Below, in pieces: positions 35,638 to 46,653 of a stretch of DNA of 64,000 bases (the first letter of the stretch is position 1; each line of letters starts with the position of its first letter). The notes under the pieces are model-generated. The model worked only from the letters and a program-made list of their open reading frames with translations. It did no database searches and had not been told where the DNA came from. A program made the translations under genes and the position numbers. This DNA comes from Cyrtodaria siliqua (Eukaryota; Mollusca; Bivalvia; Adapedonta; Hiatellidae), in contig JAWPHD010010389.1 of assembly GCA_037043455.1 (NCBI GenBank), positions 1 through 64,000 of the forward strand, written 5' to 3'.

Positions 35638-35720
35638 GCTCCCAGTGGGATTCAAACCCGCAGCAGTGAGAGGCGAGAAAGTTTACAACGCAACGTTGTT
35701 AACCACTCGGCCATGGAGAC
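35638..35720 (-). tRNA. tRNA-Ser/Leu-like sequence, probably a SINE head or pseudogene
   Basis: The minus strand shows the A box 'TGGCCGAGTGG', a long variable-arm region, and the B box 'GGTTTGAATCC'. CTCCA at the 5' end can pair with TGGGAG at the 3' end. The total length (~83 nt) fits a class II tRNA. The anticodon arm is poorly paired, so function is doubtful. Confidence 0.5.
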
Positions 35721-36719
35721 GCTATATGTTTTAATGAAATAGCCCTAATCTTATAATTGATATTGCAGTAAATGTTGTTTTTTCAAGATGTTTTATGTCA
35801 GTACCTAATTAATTATAATAATAACAATTTGATTTAGTGATATTGCAAAATGATTTTGAGATATCACTAATGCGATTTTGTGACGTCATTAATTTATTAA
35901 ACAAGTAGGATCAAATTATATGATGTGAGGCTATGCGAAGCATCATATCAGTTTAATTCAGCAAGTTGAAAAATTCAATATCAAATAAACACGAATATCA
36001 GATTTTATGTATCACATAACTCCAAAAAAGCCTCATAAGGCCAGAGTTGTTTTTTTCCAGATTTACGGGATTTTTTTTCAAAATTGAGCAGTAGGAGGAG
36101 GGATTAAAAATAAAATTTGAAAAACTCGGCGTCGGAAATAAAAACAAAAGTAAAATTATTAACGATGCAAATGTTATTATTTTCATTAAACCGTAATTAT
36201 AATTAAAATCATGATTTGTTTTGAAATAACAAGATTTAACAACAATTTTATTAAAGATCATTTAATAATATAGAGATTTTCCTATACTGGGTGTTATTAC
36301 TCTTGTTTAGAGCTTGAATACTGATTCACTGCTCAGTTTTGAAAAAAAAAATCACAAACTCTTAAATGCAAAAATACTGGCCTAAATAACTTTAGCAAGA
36401 CACAACCTTTCTTTTTTTAAAGAAAGGAGGAAAAAATAAAATAAAATTCATGATTTTGACCTTTATTTTTATTTCAGTTTTGCAAAATTTAAGGGTAGAC
36501 TCTCTGAATATAAAAAAAATCTGTCCTAAAGCAACATTTACTAGTGTTGCTGCCTAAATATAACCTTGTCGTACATGTGTATGTTTGTATGATAACATCG
36601 TATGTTGACTCGGCCTTCATTTTATCATTTTTTGTTCATGCTCATTAAAGGTCTTCGTCATAACCCCTGCATTGTTTCAGGTGCCATCTCGCTCAAATCA
36701 CTAGAGCAGTGGCAGAAAA

Positions 36720-36835
36720 ACAATAAACGTGGCTCCAGTATAAATGTAGTGTCTACAATAGCATGTTCATTCCTGTTAGGCACCATATAACCTTTCATGT
36801 GTTGGTGGCGCCTTAAAACCACAATTCAGTTCATG
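36720..36835 (+). mobile_element. SINE family S1, copy 3, internally deleted
   Basis: 'AATAAACGTGGCTCCAGTAT' and 'AGTGTCTACAATAG' are followed at once by 'CATGTTCATTCCTGTTAGGC' and 'ACCATATAACCTTTCATG'. The middle (about 85 bp) present in the other copies is missing. Confidence 0.7.
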
Positions 36836-36889
36836 TGCATGTTTATTTCACTAGTGTAATATGATAAATAGTTGTATTACAATCCCAGG

Positions 36890-37090
36890 CGACAAGTTTT
36901 GGGATATTGTATTTTATGATATCCATAAATAATTAAGTGATGCCATTAAGTGAATGAGTGATATCAATAACTTAATGATATAAAATATCAAATGTAGAAT
37001 GTCACAAATAATTTGATATCTCATATTATTTATGGATATTGAATTTTATTTATTGACAGCAATAATTCATTTACTGATATCATAGAAGAG
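36890..37090. repeat. AT-rich palindromic cluster
   Basis: 'GATATCCATAAATAATTA' (about 36919) is mirrored by 'ATTATTTATGGATATTGA' (about 37025), and GATATC/TGATATCA words recur. It may be a small foldback element. Confidence 0.45.
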
Positions 37091-37108
37091 TGAACAAAAT
37101 GCTAAAAC

Positions 37109-37709
37109 TTAAAAGAAAATGTAACGACACAGCTAAACAGCTGTGTTATTGAAAGTTCTGAAAAACTTGGAAAAAGGTGATAGAATTTCCAAAATCGGAT
37201 GATAAACAAGAAAGATATGACCATTTTAAGGTTGTTCTAAAACGGATATGAGAGCCGCCATTTTGAGAACTATGATGTCATAGTTCCAAATAACCATATA
37301 TGGAATATTGATGAATATTATTTAAAGCAAGGAAAATCATCCAATGAATGGAAAATCATTTTCTGGTCATAGTAAGCATTATTGCCTTAAGTATACATAA
37401 TTTTCATACAGTTCAGCTGATCATATTTTCTTTGGGCTGGTGTGGCGCAGTCGGTATCGCGGTGGATTTGTAACTGGAGGCCCCGGGTTCAATCCTCCAT
37501 GGTGCCACTGAGATCCGTCGGTGTGTTCTTGTGCAAGACACTTTCCCTTAGCCCCGTACGTCGGATGGGGACATAAACCTGGCGGTCCCGTGTATCGGTA
37601 TATTGTTCTTTGTTTATCATCTGATTTTGATAATCTTTTACCTTTGTCCAAGAAGTTCATAACTCTCAATTATAAAGATTGTTTGGCTGTGCCGCTTTAT
37701 TCCCTTTAA
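37109..37709. mobile_element. MITE family M2, copy 1, interrupted by SINE S2
   Basis: The left end is 'TTAAAAGAAAATGTAACGAC' and the right end reversed is 'TTAAAGGGAATAAAGCGGCA'. Internal 'ATGACCATTTTAAGGTT', 'AAAACGGATATGAGAGCCGC' and 'CATTTTGAGAACTATGA' match copy 2 at 48978-49561. The SINE head at 37437-37610 sits inside it in place of about 140 bp present in copy 2. Confidence 0.75.
37437..37610 (+). mobile_element. tRNA-derived SINE family S2, 5' part
   Basis: The head keeps a good A box ('TGGCGCAGTCGG') and B box ('GGTTCAATCC') at tRNA spacing, with 'GGATTTGTAACTGGAGGCCC' between. The body runs to 'GGGGACATAAACCTGGCGG' and then returns to M2 sequence, so the S2 3' half is absent. Confidence 0.82.
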
Positions 37710-39320
37710 GTGCTGAAAATAAAACATGCTTAACAGTTTCTTTCTTGACCACTGTTATTTATTGTATTTATTTCTGTATATTGTTGTGAAAGAATTCGGC
37801 TAGTTTGGTGTTGTACACATTATGTGCACTGCCACACATTTTAAAGTTCCCCATGTCTTCAATATTTAAACTTTGAGCTACTTAGTAACAGTTGACAGAC
37901 ATGATAGAGGAGGACAGGGTTTCCGCATTCTTACGAATCCTACCCCTCCCACAGCTTGAAATGACCTAAACAATGTGTTGATAAGCTGTTACATCAACAG
38001 GGGCGGATCCAGGATTTTATGTTAGTGGGGCGTAACTTTTCCAAATGGGGTTGACAAGCAAAAAAACACACAAAAAACAACCTCTTGCCAAATAAACCCA
38101 ATTTTTTTTAGGGTGGCAAAAACAAATTCCCGATTAAAAAAATGGCAAAAAAACTGTTTTCTTAAAACATGTTTGGGGGAGGTGGGGTGGGGGTGCGCAT
38201 GCCGACTCCTCCCCTCCCGAGATCCCCCCTTGCAACAATTCAAATGAAACCAGCTATGAAAAAGAGTTATGTTCCCTTATGTGTAATACTATTGAACTTG
38301 CGTTTAAAAAGATAAAAATTAGAACTCCGTACACACTTGACCTAGGTTATGTCATATTCTGAGTATTGGCTAATTCACATAGTTATCAAGTATGTATTTA
38401 TTATTCAAGGGTGGTGTTGTCTATATTATACTGAATGACTTAAAAACGTATATATCATTTCCAATAAAATGAAATAACAATTTTTAATGAAAACTGTATT
38501 TTATCCGTACATTGACAAATAGCTAAAACTAGATTTGGTATATGAAAACGTTTGAAAAAATACCGAAAATAATGTGTTTGTGCGGTTTGGAAGTCATTCA
38601 GAATACTAAACACACATTTTAAAGATTTATGGAGGTCCAATTTTATCCTTTTGTTTAAACTGCAATCTCCATGGGATTAACATATAAGGCCAAATAAAAT
38701 TATATGTGTGGTTCCAGTTTCCTGACCGACCCCGTTTTTAGGGGCCGACCCGTCATTTTATGAAGAAAATTCACTTTACCTACCTACCTACCCTGTTTGT
38801 TTTAATGAGAACATAAGAACCACGCATATAATTTTTTAATTTGGCCTAAGGGTACAGCAATCCCTTAATGATAATCAAAGCAAGGCTGTATTATTATAGT
38901 ACTATGTCTTTCCTTTTTTGAGAGTCTTCTCAAATGCGTTCAGTTTTGTTTGTGTCTAGCATTACAGTGTAACAGTGAGTCGGCACTCTGTTGTGCCTTT
39001 CAAGGCGCTTGCCTCCAAAATCATAGATTGTTTTATTTTTCCAGACTTCTATCAAACATTTATAAACAAAAAGACATTGTGCTACCCGACAAGCGGGATA
39101 TCAATTTATTTGTCAGTGCGTAACTTACTCTCGACAACTATTGTATTTATTTTCTTGTTCAATTTTGGTGCCAACCCCCTTTAATGAGCAGCTTGACACA
39201 CATGACAACTTAAAAGAAAAATATAATTGACTTTATGTAGGTTTTAGTACAGGATCAATGAAATAATTTTACATACATTTTGATTGGTATTTATTGTTGG
39301 TTGTTAAATTTGGAATGAAT
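37710..39320. other. Non-coding stretch
   Basis: 37900-37990 has a faint S2-like tail ('AATGTGTTGATAAGCTGTTA'). 38700-38840 has an imperfect inverted pairing of 'ATATAAGGCCAAATAAAATT' with 'AATTTTTTAATTTGGCCTAA', suggesting a small foldback element. No gene is supported. Confidence 0.4.
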
Positions 39321-39324
39321 GCTG

Positions 39325-39512
39325 TTAACAGTTGTGCACGTGAAAGAGAACAGAATATGAGTATTTTACGGACTTTATTGTTTTTATGGTTTGTCCTGTC
39401 ATCGCACAATCAAAGAGGAAAGCATAGTGGCCAACTGTAAATGGGTCAGTCACTAAACATGCTGTATGGCAAGTTGCGGCCGGTATAAAACCTGTGATGC
39501 TTCCCGAAAAAC
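39325..39512 (-). pseudogene. Fragment of the second retroelement (C-terminal part)
   Basis: The minus-strand translation includes 'ACLVTDPFTVGHYAFLFDCA' and 'MTGQT'. The 46.7-kb copy reads 'ACLVVDPFTVRHYAFLFNCT' and 'MTGQA' at the matching place (47200-47275). Only about 60 codons remain. Confidence 0.65.
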
Positions 39513-39782
39513 TTCGGAGAAGCATATAGTTGCCGCTTTGTCCGTCCTTGCTTCCGTCTGTCCATTATGTCCTTGTCCAAAACATAACTTGTAAACTACT
39601 ACTTATAGGGATTTGAACTTCCCACAATGCAAGAGGGCAATAACAACTCATAATTCATTTTACGCGTATTCAATCACAGGTATTTTAAGAAATCTTAACA
39701 AAACAACTATTTGTATAATTGGCACATATAAAGTATATCACATGAACACCTGGATAGAGTTTTGATAAACATTTTTTAATTT

Positions 39783-40306
39783 GAATTTTGCCGTTATTTG
39801 GCAGGCTAGTTTCTTTAAAATGGAATTTTTGCCGTCATTTGGCAGGCTAGTTTCTTTAAAATGGAATTTTTGCCGTTATTTGGCAGGCTAGTTTCTTTAA
39901 AATGGAATTTTTGCCGTTATTTGGCAGGCTAGTTTCTTTAAAATGGAATTTTTGCCGTTATTTGGCAGGCTAGTTTCTTTAAAATGGAATTTTTGCCGTC
40001 ATTTGGCAGGCTAGTTTCTTTAAAATGGAATTTTTGCCGTTATTTGGCAGGCTAGTTTCTTTAAAATGGAATTTTTGCCGTTATTTGGCAGGCTAGTTTC
40101 TTTAAAATGGAATTTTTGCCGTTATTTGGCAGGCTAGTTTCTTTAAAATGGAATTTTTGCCGTCATTTGGCAGGCTAGTTTCTTTAAAATGGAATTTTTG
40201 CCGTTATTTGGCAGGCTAGTTTCTTTAAAATGGAATTTTTGCCGTTATTTGGCAGGCTAGTTTCTTTAAAATGGAATTGTTGCCGTTATTTGGCAGGCTA
40301 GTTTCT
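39783..40306. repeat. Minisatellite, 41-bp unit, 13 copies, 164-bp higher-order unit
   Basis: The unit is 'TTTTGCCGTTATTTGGCAGG' followed by 'CTAGTTTCTTTAAAATGGAAT', nearly identical throughout. Units 2, 6 and 10 have GCCGTC where the others have GCCGTT, so the array grew by copying blocks of four. Each unit contains TGCC..GGCA, able to form a small hairpin. The flank (39755-39790) matches the reverse complement of the start of MITE family M3, so the array probably grew inside an M3 copy. Confidence 0.95.
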
Positions 40307-40904
40307 AAATTCACACAATGATAAAGGGGAATAAGAGGAAGCGCATAGAGCAAGAACTATGCCTATACCTTCATTCAGCAGATTAGAGGTATTGACCTAT
40401 GCAATTTTATTCTTATAATTCCTGTAGGTAGAATAACGTGAAACATATTAAAGGAACTGTAGTGAAACTTGACACATGACAGCGGCCAATGAGAGGAAAT
40501 GTAGAGCACAGTAACCACTGTAGGTAAAATGTGAATCGAGGTATCAACATGCTAGTTTGTAGACGGGTTCTGTTGCATCATGGGATTGAATTTACATTAA
40601 AAATGTAAATAAACGCAGTATTTTTACGATATTTCAATTGTTTCTAAAGTTAATCTGCATTTTCCTCACTGCCCTGAACTCTGATAACTTTGACAACATG
40701 TTGCTATATGTTTTATATATGTTTATTCCATTCATTAAATTAGAAGTGGCGAAAAATGTACGGTATATAAAGTTATTACATTTCTTCTAAATATATTTGT
40801 CTAAATGCCTTATCCTTTACACTGGTTTTGTGAAATGTCATGTTTTTATCATGCTCATTCAAGGTTTTCTTCATGACACTGCATGATCATTCAAGGTTTT
40901 CTTC

Positions 40905-41095
40905 ATGACGCGTGGCTCCATCGTAAATGGAGTGTCTATAATAGAATTTGCAGCAACTCTGCAGGTTAGAAGGTTCTAGGCCCATTTTCCGTATTTTATC
41001 CAGATGTAAATTGAGGATGAGCCTGTCATGTTCATCCCTGTTTGGCGCCATATAACTTTTCTTGTGTTTGTGCTCGTAAAACCCCATTTAATTCA
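40905..41095 (+). mobile_element. SINE family S1, copy 4
   Basis: 'GCGTGGCTCCATCGTAAATG', 'AGTGTCTATAATAGAATTTG', 'CAGCAACTCTGCAGG', 'GAGGATGAGCCTGTCATG' and 'GGCGCCATATAACTTTTC' occur in order. Confidence 0.75.
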
Positions 41096-41254
41096 ATTAA
41101 AATTAATGGTCATTTCATTGAAATCTAGACAAGTTTGTAGATGTATATATGCGCTGGTTTGCTATAAGTTAACGCACTAGTTTGTTGATGGTATGTTTTT
41201 TATAAGCGGTAGTTTTTCGATGATTTTGGGGATTTTTAGCTCTACTGATCAGAG

Positions 41255-42140
41255 ATCAGCAGAGCTTATGCCATGGAGCGGTGTCCGTCTGTCTGTATGT
41301 CCGTAAACTTTTTTTTGTAGCGACTACTCCTCTAAAACTACTAAATAGATTTTCATGAAACCTTACAGAAATGTTGCCCACGAAGTCTAGTTGATCCTAG
41401 CAAAATTTCATGTTTAGTTGATGTGAAATCCAAGATGGCCACTAAATCTAAAAATAGATTTTTAAAAAACAAGTTTGTAGTGACTACTTCTTGAAAACTC
41501 TAAGTGATATTGATATGGGCCTTTTCTAAAATGATCAGCATGACATGATGTTGGTCCTTGTCGAAAATCATTTTGATTCGACGTTAAACATAGCTGCCAG
41601 CGGCCATCTTTGTTTATATAGAGTTATATAATGAACACTTGTAGCGACTACTCCTCTGAAACTACTAGATGGATTTTAATGAAACTTCTCACCAATGCTG
41701 CTCTTAATGTCTTATTGATCCTAGCAAAACTTCCGGTCGGCCGGAAATTCAAGATGGCCGCCATGGCTAAAAATATATTTTCAAAAAACAAGCTTGTAGC
41801 GACTACTTCTTGAATAAGTGATATTGATATGGGACTTTTTCTAGTAAACACTTTTAGCGACTTCTCCTCTGTAACTACTCGATGGAGTTTCATGAAACTT
41901 CACAGGAATGTTGCTCTTGATGGCTTATTGATCCTAGCAAAATTTCAGGTCGGCCGGGTATTCAAGATGGCCGCCATGGCTAAAATAGTTTTTCAAAATA
42001 CAAGTTTGTAGCGACTACTACTTGAAAACTATAAGTGATATTGATATGGGACTTTTTCTAAAATGATCAGTATGATATGGTGTTGATCCTTGTCAAAAAT
42101 TATTTTGATTTGATGTTAAACATGGCCGCAAGCGGCCATC
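41255..42140. repeat. Dispersed repeat array (GCGACTACTCCTCT family)
   Basis: Three to four units of unequal length share 'GTAGCGACTACT', 'GAAACTACTAGATGGATTT', 'TTGATCCTAGCAAAA', 'GTCGGCCGG', 'TTCAAGATGGCCGCCATGG' and 'GATATTGATATGGGACTTTT'. It starts after 'TAGCTCTACTGATCAGAGAT'. It is related to 28835-29455 and has no coding content. Confidence 0.8.
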
Positions 42141-42267
42141 TCAACTGTAACTTTTCTTATCTTCTTGTAGTATATGCATTATTTAGACAAAAGGTAACCA
42201 TTTTATATTTTACTGTAGGTCGGGTGTGTGAATCTTTACACTTCGCTTATTTTTTCACAACAGCACT

Positions 42268-42478
42268 ATGTTAAATTTTCGATGTTATTACTGCACAGAA
42301 GAAACAAAAACATTTGACAGTATCGTACACCACAAAGCCATGCATATGAAAATACAAATTTAAGCTTTAAAAGGAAAGTCTCTAACACCAAATCAAAGTA
42401 TTTCAATTTGTTTCTAGATACAATCGTCAGAGATGGAAGATCAGTTATTCAATTATCGCATACTGAATCCATAAAGGT
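42268..42478 (+). pseudogene. Possible two-exon remnant of a C2H2-like peptide
   Basis: 'MLNFRCYYCTEETKTF' and 'DSIVHHKAMHM' (42268 on) give C-x2-C-x12-H-x4-H spacing, then an in-frame TAA. At 42418 'CAATTTGTTTCTAG|ATACAA' is a good acceptor, followed by 'TIVRDGRSVIQLSHTESIK' and a GTAATT donor at about 42477. The family is unknown. The two pieces may be exons of one decayed gene. Confidence 0.3.
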
Positions 42479-42628
42479 AATTGAATCTTAACAGGACATA
42501 TGTGTTCCTTCAATGAAAAAAGCGAACTATATGTTGCTGTAACCGAGTGTCCATTAACAGATGTCATTGACTTTGATAATACAACAGTGTAAACCATATT
42601 TTAAAATACAAAAGACACCCAATACATA

Positions 42629-43570
42629 CTGAAAAGGGGATCCTTTGGAAGCAACAAACACAAACAAGAGATAAGAGAACGATCAGTGGCAAAAATGGCC
42701 GCCGAGTGTTTAAACGACGTTCTAGGGTGCGCCAAAACTCACACGTACCCTACTTCATCCCAATAAAACTGGACGGTGTAAATAAAGAAATCCCCGCCAT
42801 GATCTATTCTCTAACCAACAAGGCAGCATTAATAGACAATATAAGTAAAACACAAAGATAGCCTAGAAAGTCACAAAGAAGGTACTCAGTGACTTGGCAG
42901 AAGCCGGAGCAACAAGAGAACAAACCATTGAGGGCACGACAAGTCAAGATTGCAGACAAACGTCACCATCCTTTTGGGCTTTAGGTAGACGTCATCTTGT
43001 CCGGTCATCGTACATAGTGGCGAACTGTAAATGGGTCCACCAACAAGCATGCAATGCGTAGTAAAATGATAGGGTCATAATCTCTTTTGGTAAACCGTCT
43101 AACATGTTTAACACAGATAGTATGAAAATGATTATGACCAAGGATCTTACGAACTGTAAATCACGTCACCATAGAAGTCGGGTTGTGATAGTCGCAGTGT
43201 TCTTAAATTACTTTTATATTGAGAAAGAAGATCAGGGTTACGATAATAACATTTTGCAAAGGTTTAACGCAGTTTATGATAACGGTAGCCCTGATGGAGT
43301 AGCTTTTTAATAATGAAAAGATTACGAATATTAGTCCTCAACTCGAGTACAAGCTCTAGAAAACGAATAATTTGAGAAGTAATAACACTACTGATTTTTA
43401 GTCGGGGCAACTATTTATTGCCGCCACACAGCACTAAACAAACGTTAGTGTGAATGTCAGTAAATACTGAAAAGGGGATCCCTTGGAAGCAACACGCACA
43501 AACAAGAGAGAAAAGTAACAGACTCGGTTTTATTGAGTCTGTTCATGAGAGGTAATGTCGAGTGCTACAC
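42629..43570 (-). mobile_element. Second retroelement family, minus-strand copy, flanked by direct repeats
   Basis: The reverse complement of about 42690-43380 follows 46690-47600 closely ('TAGAGCTTGTACTCGAGTTG', 'CTATGGTGACGTGATTTAC', 'CATTTACAGTTCGCCACTAT', 'TGCTGCCTTGTTGGTTAGAG'). It is decayed with indels. It is bracketed by direct repeats containing 'TACTGAAAAGGGGATCC' and 'ACAAACAAGAGA' at 42629-42675 and 43462-43515, suggesting terminal repeats. Confidence 0.65.
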
Positions 43571-43579
43571 CTCTCCGGT

Positions 43580-44370
43580 ATGTAATACATATGTCATACA
43601 GATGACGACCTCATGTCAAAACAAATGCTAATAATTCCAATAAATACATACCGAATTTTATTTCATCTGCCAGTTTTATAACACATATATAATCAGTTAA
43701 GTATTGCTGAATTTCTATGAAACATCATGTACTGTATTTAATTATCAATATATTACTGAAGATATGTAAGTGTGCTTATTAAATTTTTTCTCTTAAATAA
43801 ACATTATACATTGATGAATAACTATGAACTCTGAACTTTATGACTTTTGCCATTCATAAATAAACAACGAAATCAATAAATCACCGGACAGAACATGGAC
43901 GAAGGAATGCGCAAACAGTCGAGACACACATTATTTCCTCTGACAAGGTTCGTTAAGATGTTATAAAATTAATAAAAGGTTATGTTTTACCGACCGTGAC
44001 TTTGATAGAGCTGAATGACAATACTTACCATGTAAGAAAAGGCGCTAAGCTAAAACAAACCAGCGCCTCTACATCGAAAACCTAGCGCTTACCTTCAACA
44101 AACATTCGCTTTGATAAATGTTAACAGCTACAAACCAACCAGACACAATATGTATTTTGGCTTTAAAATTGGTGTTACAGATGAAAATTGTCCTAAATCA
44201 ACACATCCGCTGTTGATATGTTTTTAATTATTAAATATCATTATAAAGACGATGTTTACTATGTTATTGATGTATGCTTAGTGAAAGTATGTTTTTAAAC
44301 GTAAAAATCGAAAAGGCGAACAGGCATTGCTAAAAAATCGAAAAAAAATCAAAGGGGGAAACCCTTCCTC
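43580..44370. other. Non-coding AT-rich stretch
   Basis: No gene, RNA or repeat shared with other parts of the window was recognised here. Confidence 0.4.
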
Positions 44371-44376
44371 GTATAA

Positions 44377-44395
44377 CCGGAAGTGACGTCATTGG
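44377..44395. promoter_or_regulatory. Composite ETS / CRE / CCAAT promoter-like cluster
   Basis: 'CCGGAAGTGACGTCATTGG' joins an ETS site (CCGGAAGT), a palindromic CRE (TGACGTCA) and an inverted CCAAT (ATTGG) with no spacing. Such clusters are typical of housekeeping, often bidirectional, animal promoters. No clear coding exon is attached within 500 bp on either side. Confidence 0.55.
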
Positions 44396-45682
44396 GCACA
44401 GAAAAAGCCATTTGTACATAGGGAAAGCACGCAAAAATAGTATAGTGTGTATGAAAATATCGGAATTTATCGAAATGACATAGCATCTAATTTCTATAGT
44501 ACCAGGGAGTATATATATGCCATAAGTCCCCGCCATCTGGTGACCAAAACACTCGAGGAGAGGCACGTATTAGATTTGGATTTGCAGTATGACACGCTCA
44601 CCACGTGCCCCCCAACTAACAATATACCACACACCGACTAATCAACTATTGCGGTGCCCTATTGAAGTATAGCCTAATTAGGGTACATACGTCGGTATAT
44701 GACAAAAGCACGCACCATTTAGGGAAACATAGTTTTATGACACATTTCCTGTTTATTGCAATCCCGTGAGCGGTGTAATACCGCCGCGGCGAGCCGCGTA
44801 CTGCACAAGACGGATATATGATACGGATATATGATGCGTGGGAAACTAGTTTATCGCGCACAAAGAGATAAACATACTATGATCTAAATAATATAGTCAA
44901 ATGTATTATGAGCACGATATTATGCATGATGCACATGTAGAGATCGAAACAACAGATCAAATTTACCATAATATAAAAAGTATATATTGTAAGACTCTTA
45001 TTTCACTTATCGCATGAGCTGAGAGCCGTTATTGTTTTAAACATTACTGAACTAATATTATAGTTAGTAACATTATCAATTTTCTGCCTTGTATTTTGTC
45101 ATTTTTTTAAATCCAGAGACCGATATTTGTAGACGAACGGCGATATATAAATATATATAAATCTATAACACTATTGGCAGAAGAGGGTATATAGTTAAAA
45201 AATAAATAAACCTACAAAATCTATATTGAAACAAAGACACATGTAGTGTTTCCTTCACCGGATTTATTTAAATTTATATGCTGAACCTTTTTTAACAATC
45301 TTTTGAAAAAAGCGGCTACATTATATTAGCTCTTGACTGATTCACGTAAGGACGCCTGCTTCGAATTCAACAGCTAAACAATCACGGTGTATATAAAGTC
45401 TAAGACTATATACCTTTTTACAATTTAGCATACGTATACCTGATAAAGTGCTAAGAAAATAGAACAAAAACATTTATGTTTACCTCATTTATTAATTTAC
45501 TCCTCAACGCCGGTTGAGTCGGCGAATAAAACTTGCTCGGAGACGGCGGGGTTAGGCACTTCTTATTTTTTGTAATATTGTTGGTACTGCTGTTTTTTTA
45601 ATCGGCATGGCCGTTTGTTCTCCAAATTCAACAAAAAAGAAACCAAAGGATGGACTTCCCACGAATCCAACTCAAAATGTTA

Positions 45683-45868
45683 CTACAAACTCGCGCGTCT
45701 TTCGAAGGTTCCCGCTTTTTTGAGGAGACGGGCGATTTTCGTCGGCAACGGTCTACCCACATCATTAACCTGATTTAAAACACGAAATAAACTGATATTA
45801 TTATACTGTCTTTTTGTATGTACACGTTTGCACCCAGCAACAGTACACGGCATTTTAACACGTACCAT
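45683..45868 (-). CDS. Candidate THAP-like zinc-finger first exon
   Basis: The minus-strand frame reads 'MPCTVAGCKRVHTKRQYNN', then 'ISLFRVLNQ'. M-x-C-x3-G-C near the start followed by a short aromatic strand resembles the N-terminus of THAP DNA-binding domains (C2CH). A possible donor CAG|GTTAAT follows Q at about 45767. The later C and H ligands would lie on further exons, which I did not find. A CRE with CCAAT lies 60-75 bp upstream. Alternatively the whole 61-codon frame is chance. Confidence 0.35.
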   Translation of the reverse strand: MVRVKMPCTVAGCKRVHTKRQYNNISLFRVLNQVNDVGRPLPTKIARLLKKAGTFERRASL

Positions 45869-45925
45869 AAAACGTAATCCTACATAGACAATGCAGACTT
45901 AATGCGGAGCCGCTAATCGCTTTGT

Positions 45926-45938
45926 ACCAATGACGTCA
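45926..45938 (-). promoter_or_regulatory. CCAAT/CRE pair upstream of the THAP-like exon
   Basis: 'ACCAATGACGTCA' combines CCAAT with a palindromic CRE, 58-70 bp upstream of the minus-strand ATG at 45868. The function is inferred from motif and position only. Confidence 0.4.
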
Positions 45939-45959
45939 CAGGTCTCGTGACACTTACCT

Positions 45960-46650
45960 ATTTTCAAAAAGGGCGTAACTCGGAGCTTTATGATGTATAA
46001 TTGGCTACTATGACAAAACGGACAACAAATAAGTGTAATATTTGAACAGATTGTACATTATATACATATATTTCAGAATGTATGCTTAAAAGACACGCTA
46101 TATTTCACCTTTAATATCTAGATGTATATGCATTTAATAGAGACCTGAAGATTATATAATAGGATGCATACTGTGTAATTATTTGGTCAAGATAAGCTTT
46201 ATTTAATTGTGTTTCTGACTAATCAGAATCTATTCTTAGTTACCTTAAGCAATGTTATCTTCTATTCTGATATTATTGTTTACTGTCGTTATATTTCATG
46301 CGATTTACATGTCATGTCATATGAACCATGATTGGTTAAATACATTTATTCTATTCTATTCTTAATGGGTGTTCTAATCTGTTCAGTGCTTTATAATAAA
46401 CGGTACTAAATAAACCATGTTCCCAAGAATGATAATCCTTGTCTGCTCTTTAACTCCTTGCCCGTGAAGCTGATCTCATGAAACTTAATAGGTGGACTGC
46501 CTGTGGTGAAAAAATGACCTCTTTCGATTTTTATGGCAATAGGTCAAAGGTCACCTTGACCTGAGCATGAACATGTTTCTCCACTGTGATAAACCCCGTT
46601 TCTCTGAAGCAACCTTTATAGATGGAATGTGACTCGAGAATAACGCTTGA
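45960..46650. other. Non-coding stretch
   Basis: 46440-46640 is a dispersed repeat by style ('GGTCAAAGGTCACCTTGACC'; 'AAACCCCGTTTCTCTGAAGC'). No gene. Confidence 0.4.
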
Positions 46651-46653
46651 AAT

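Noticed and set aside
35638..35720. Functional tRNA-Ser/Leu gene
   Set aside because: A and B boxes are good, but the anticodon arm does not form a clean stem and loop.
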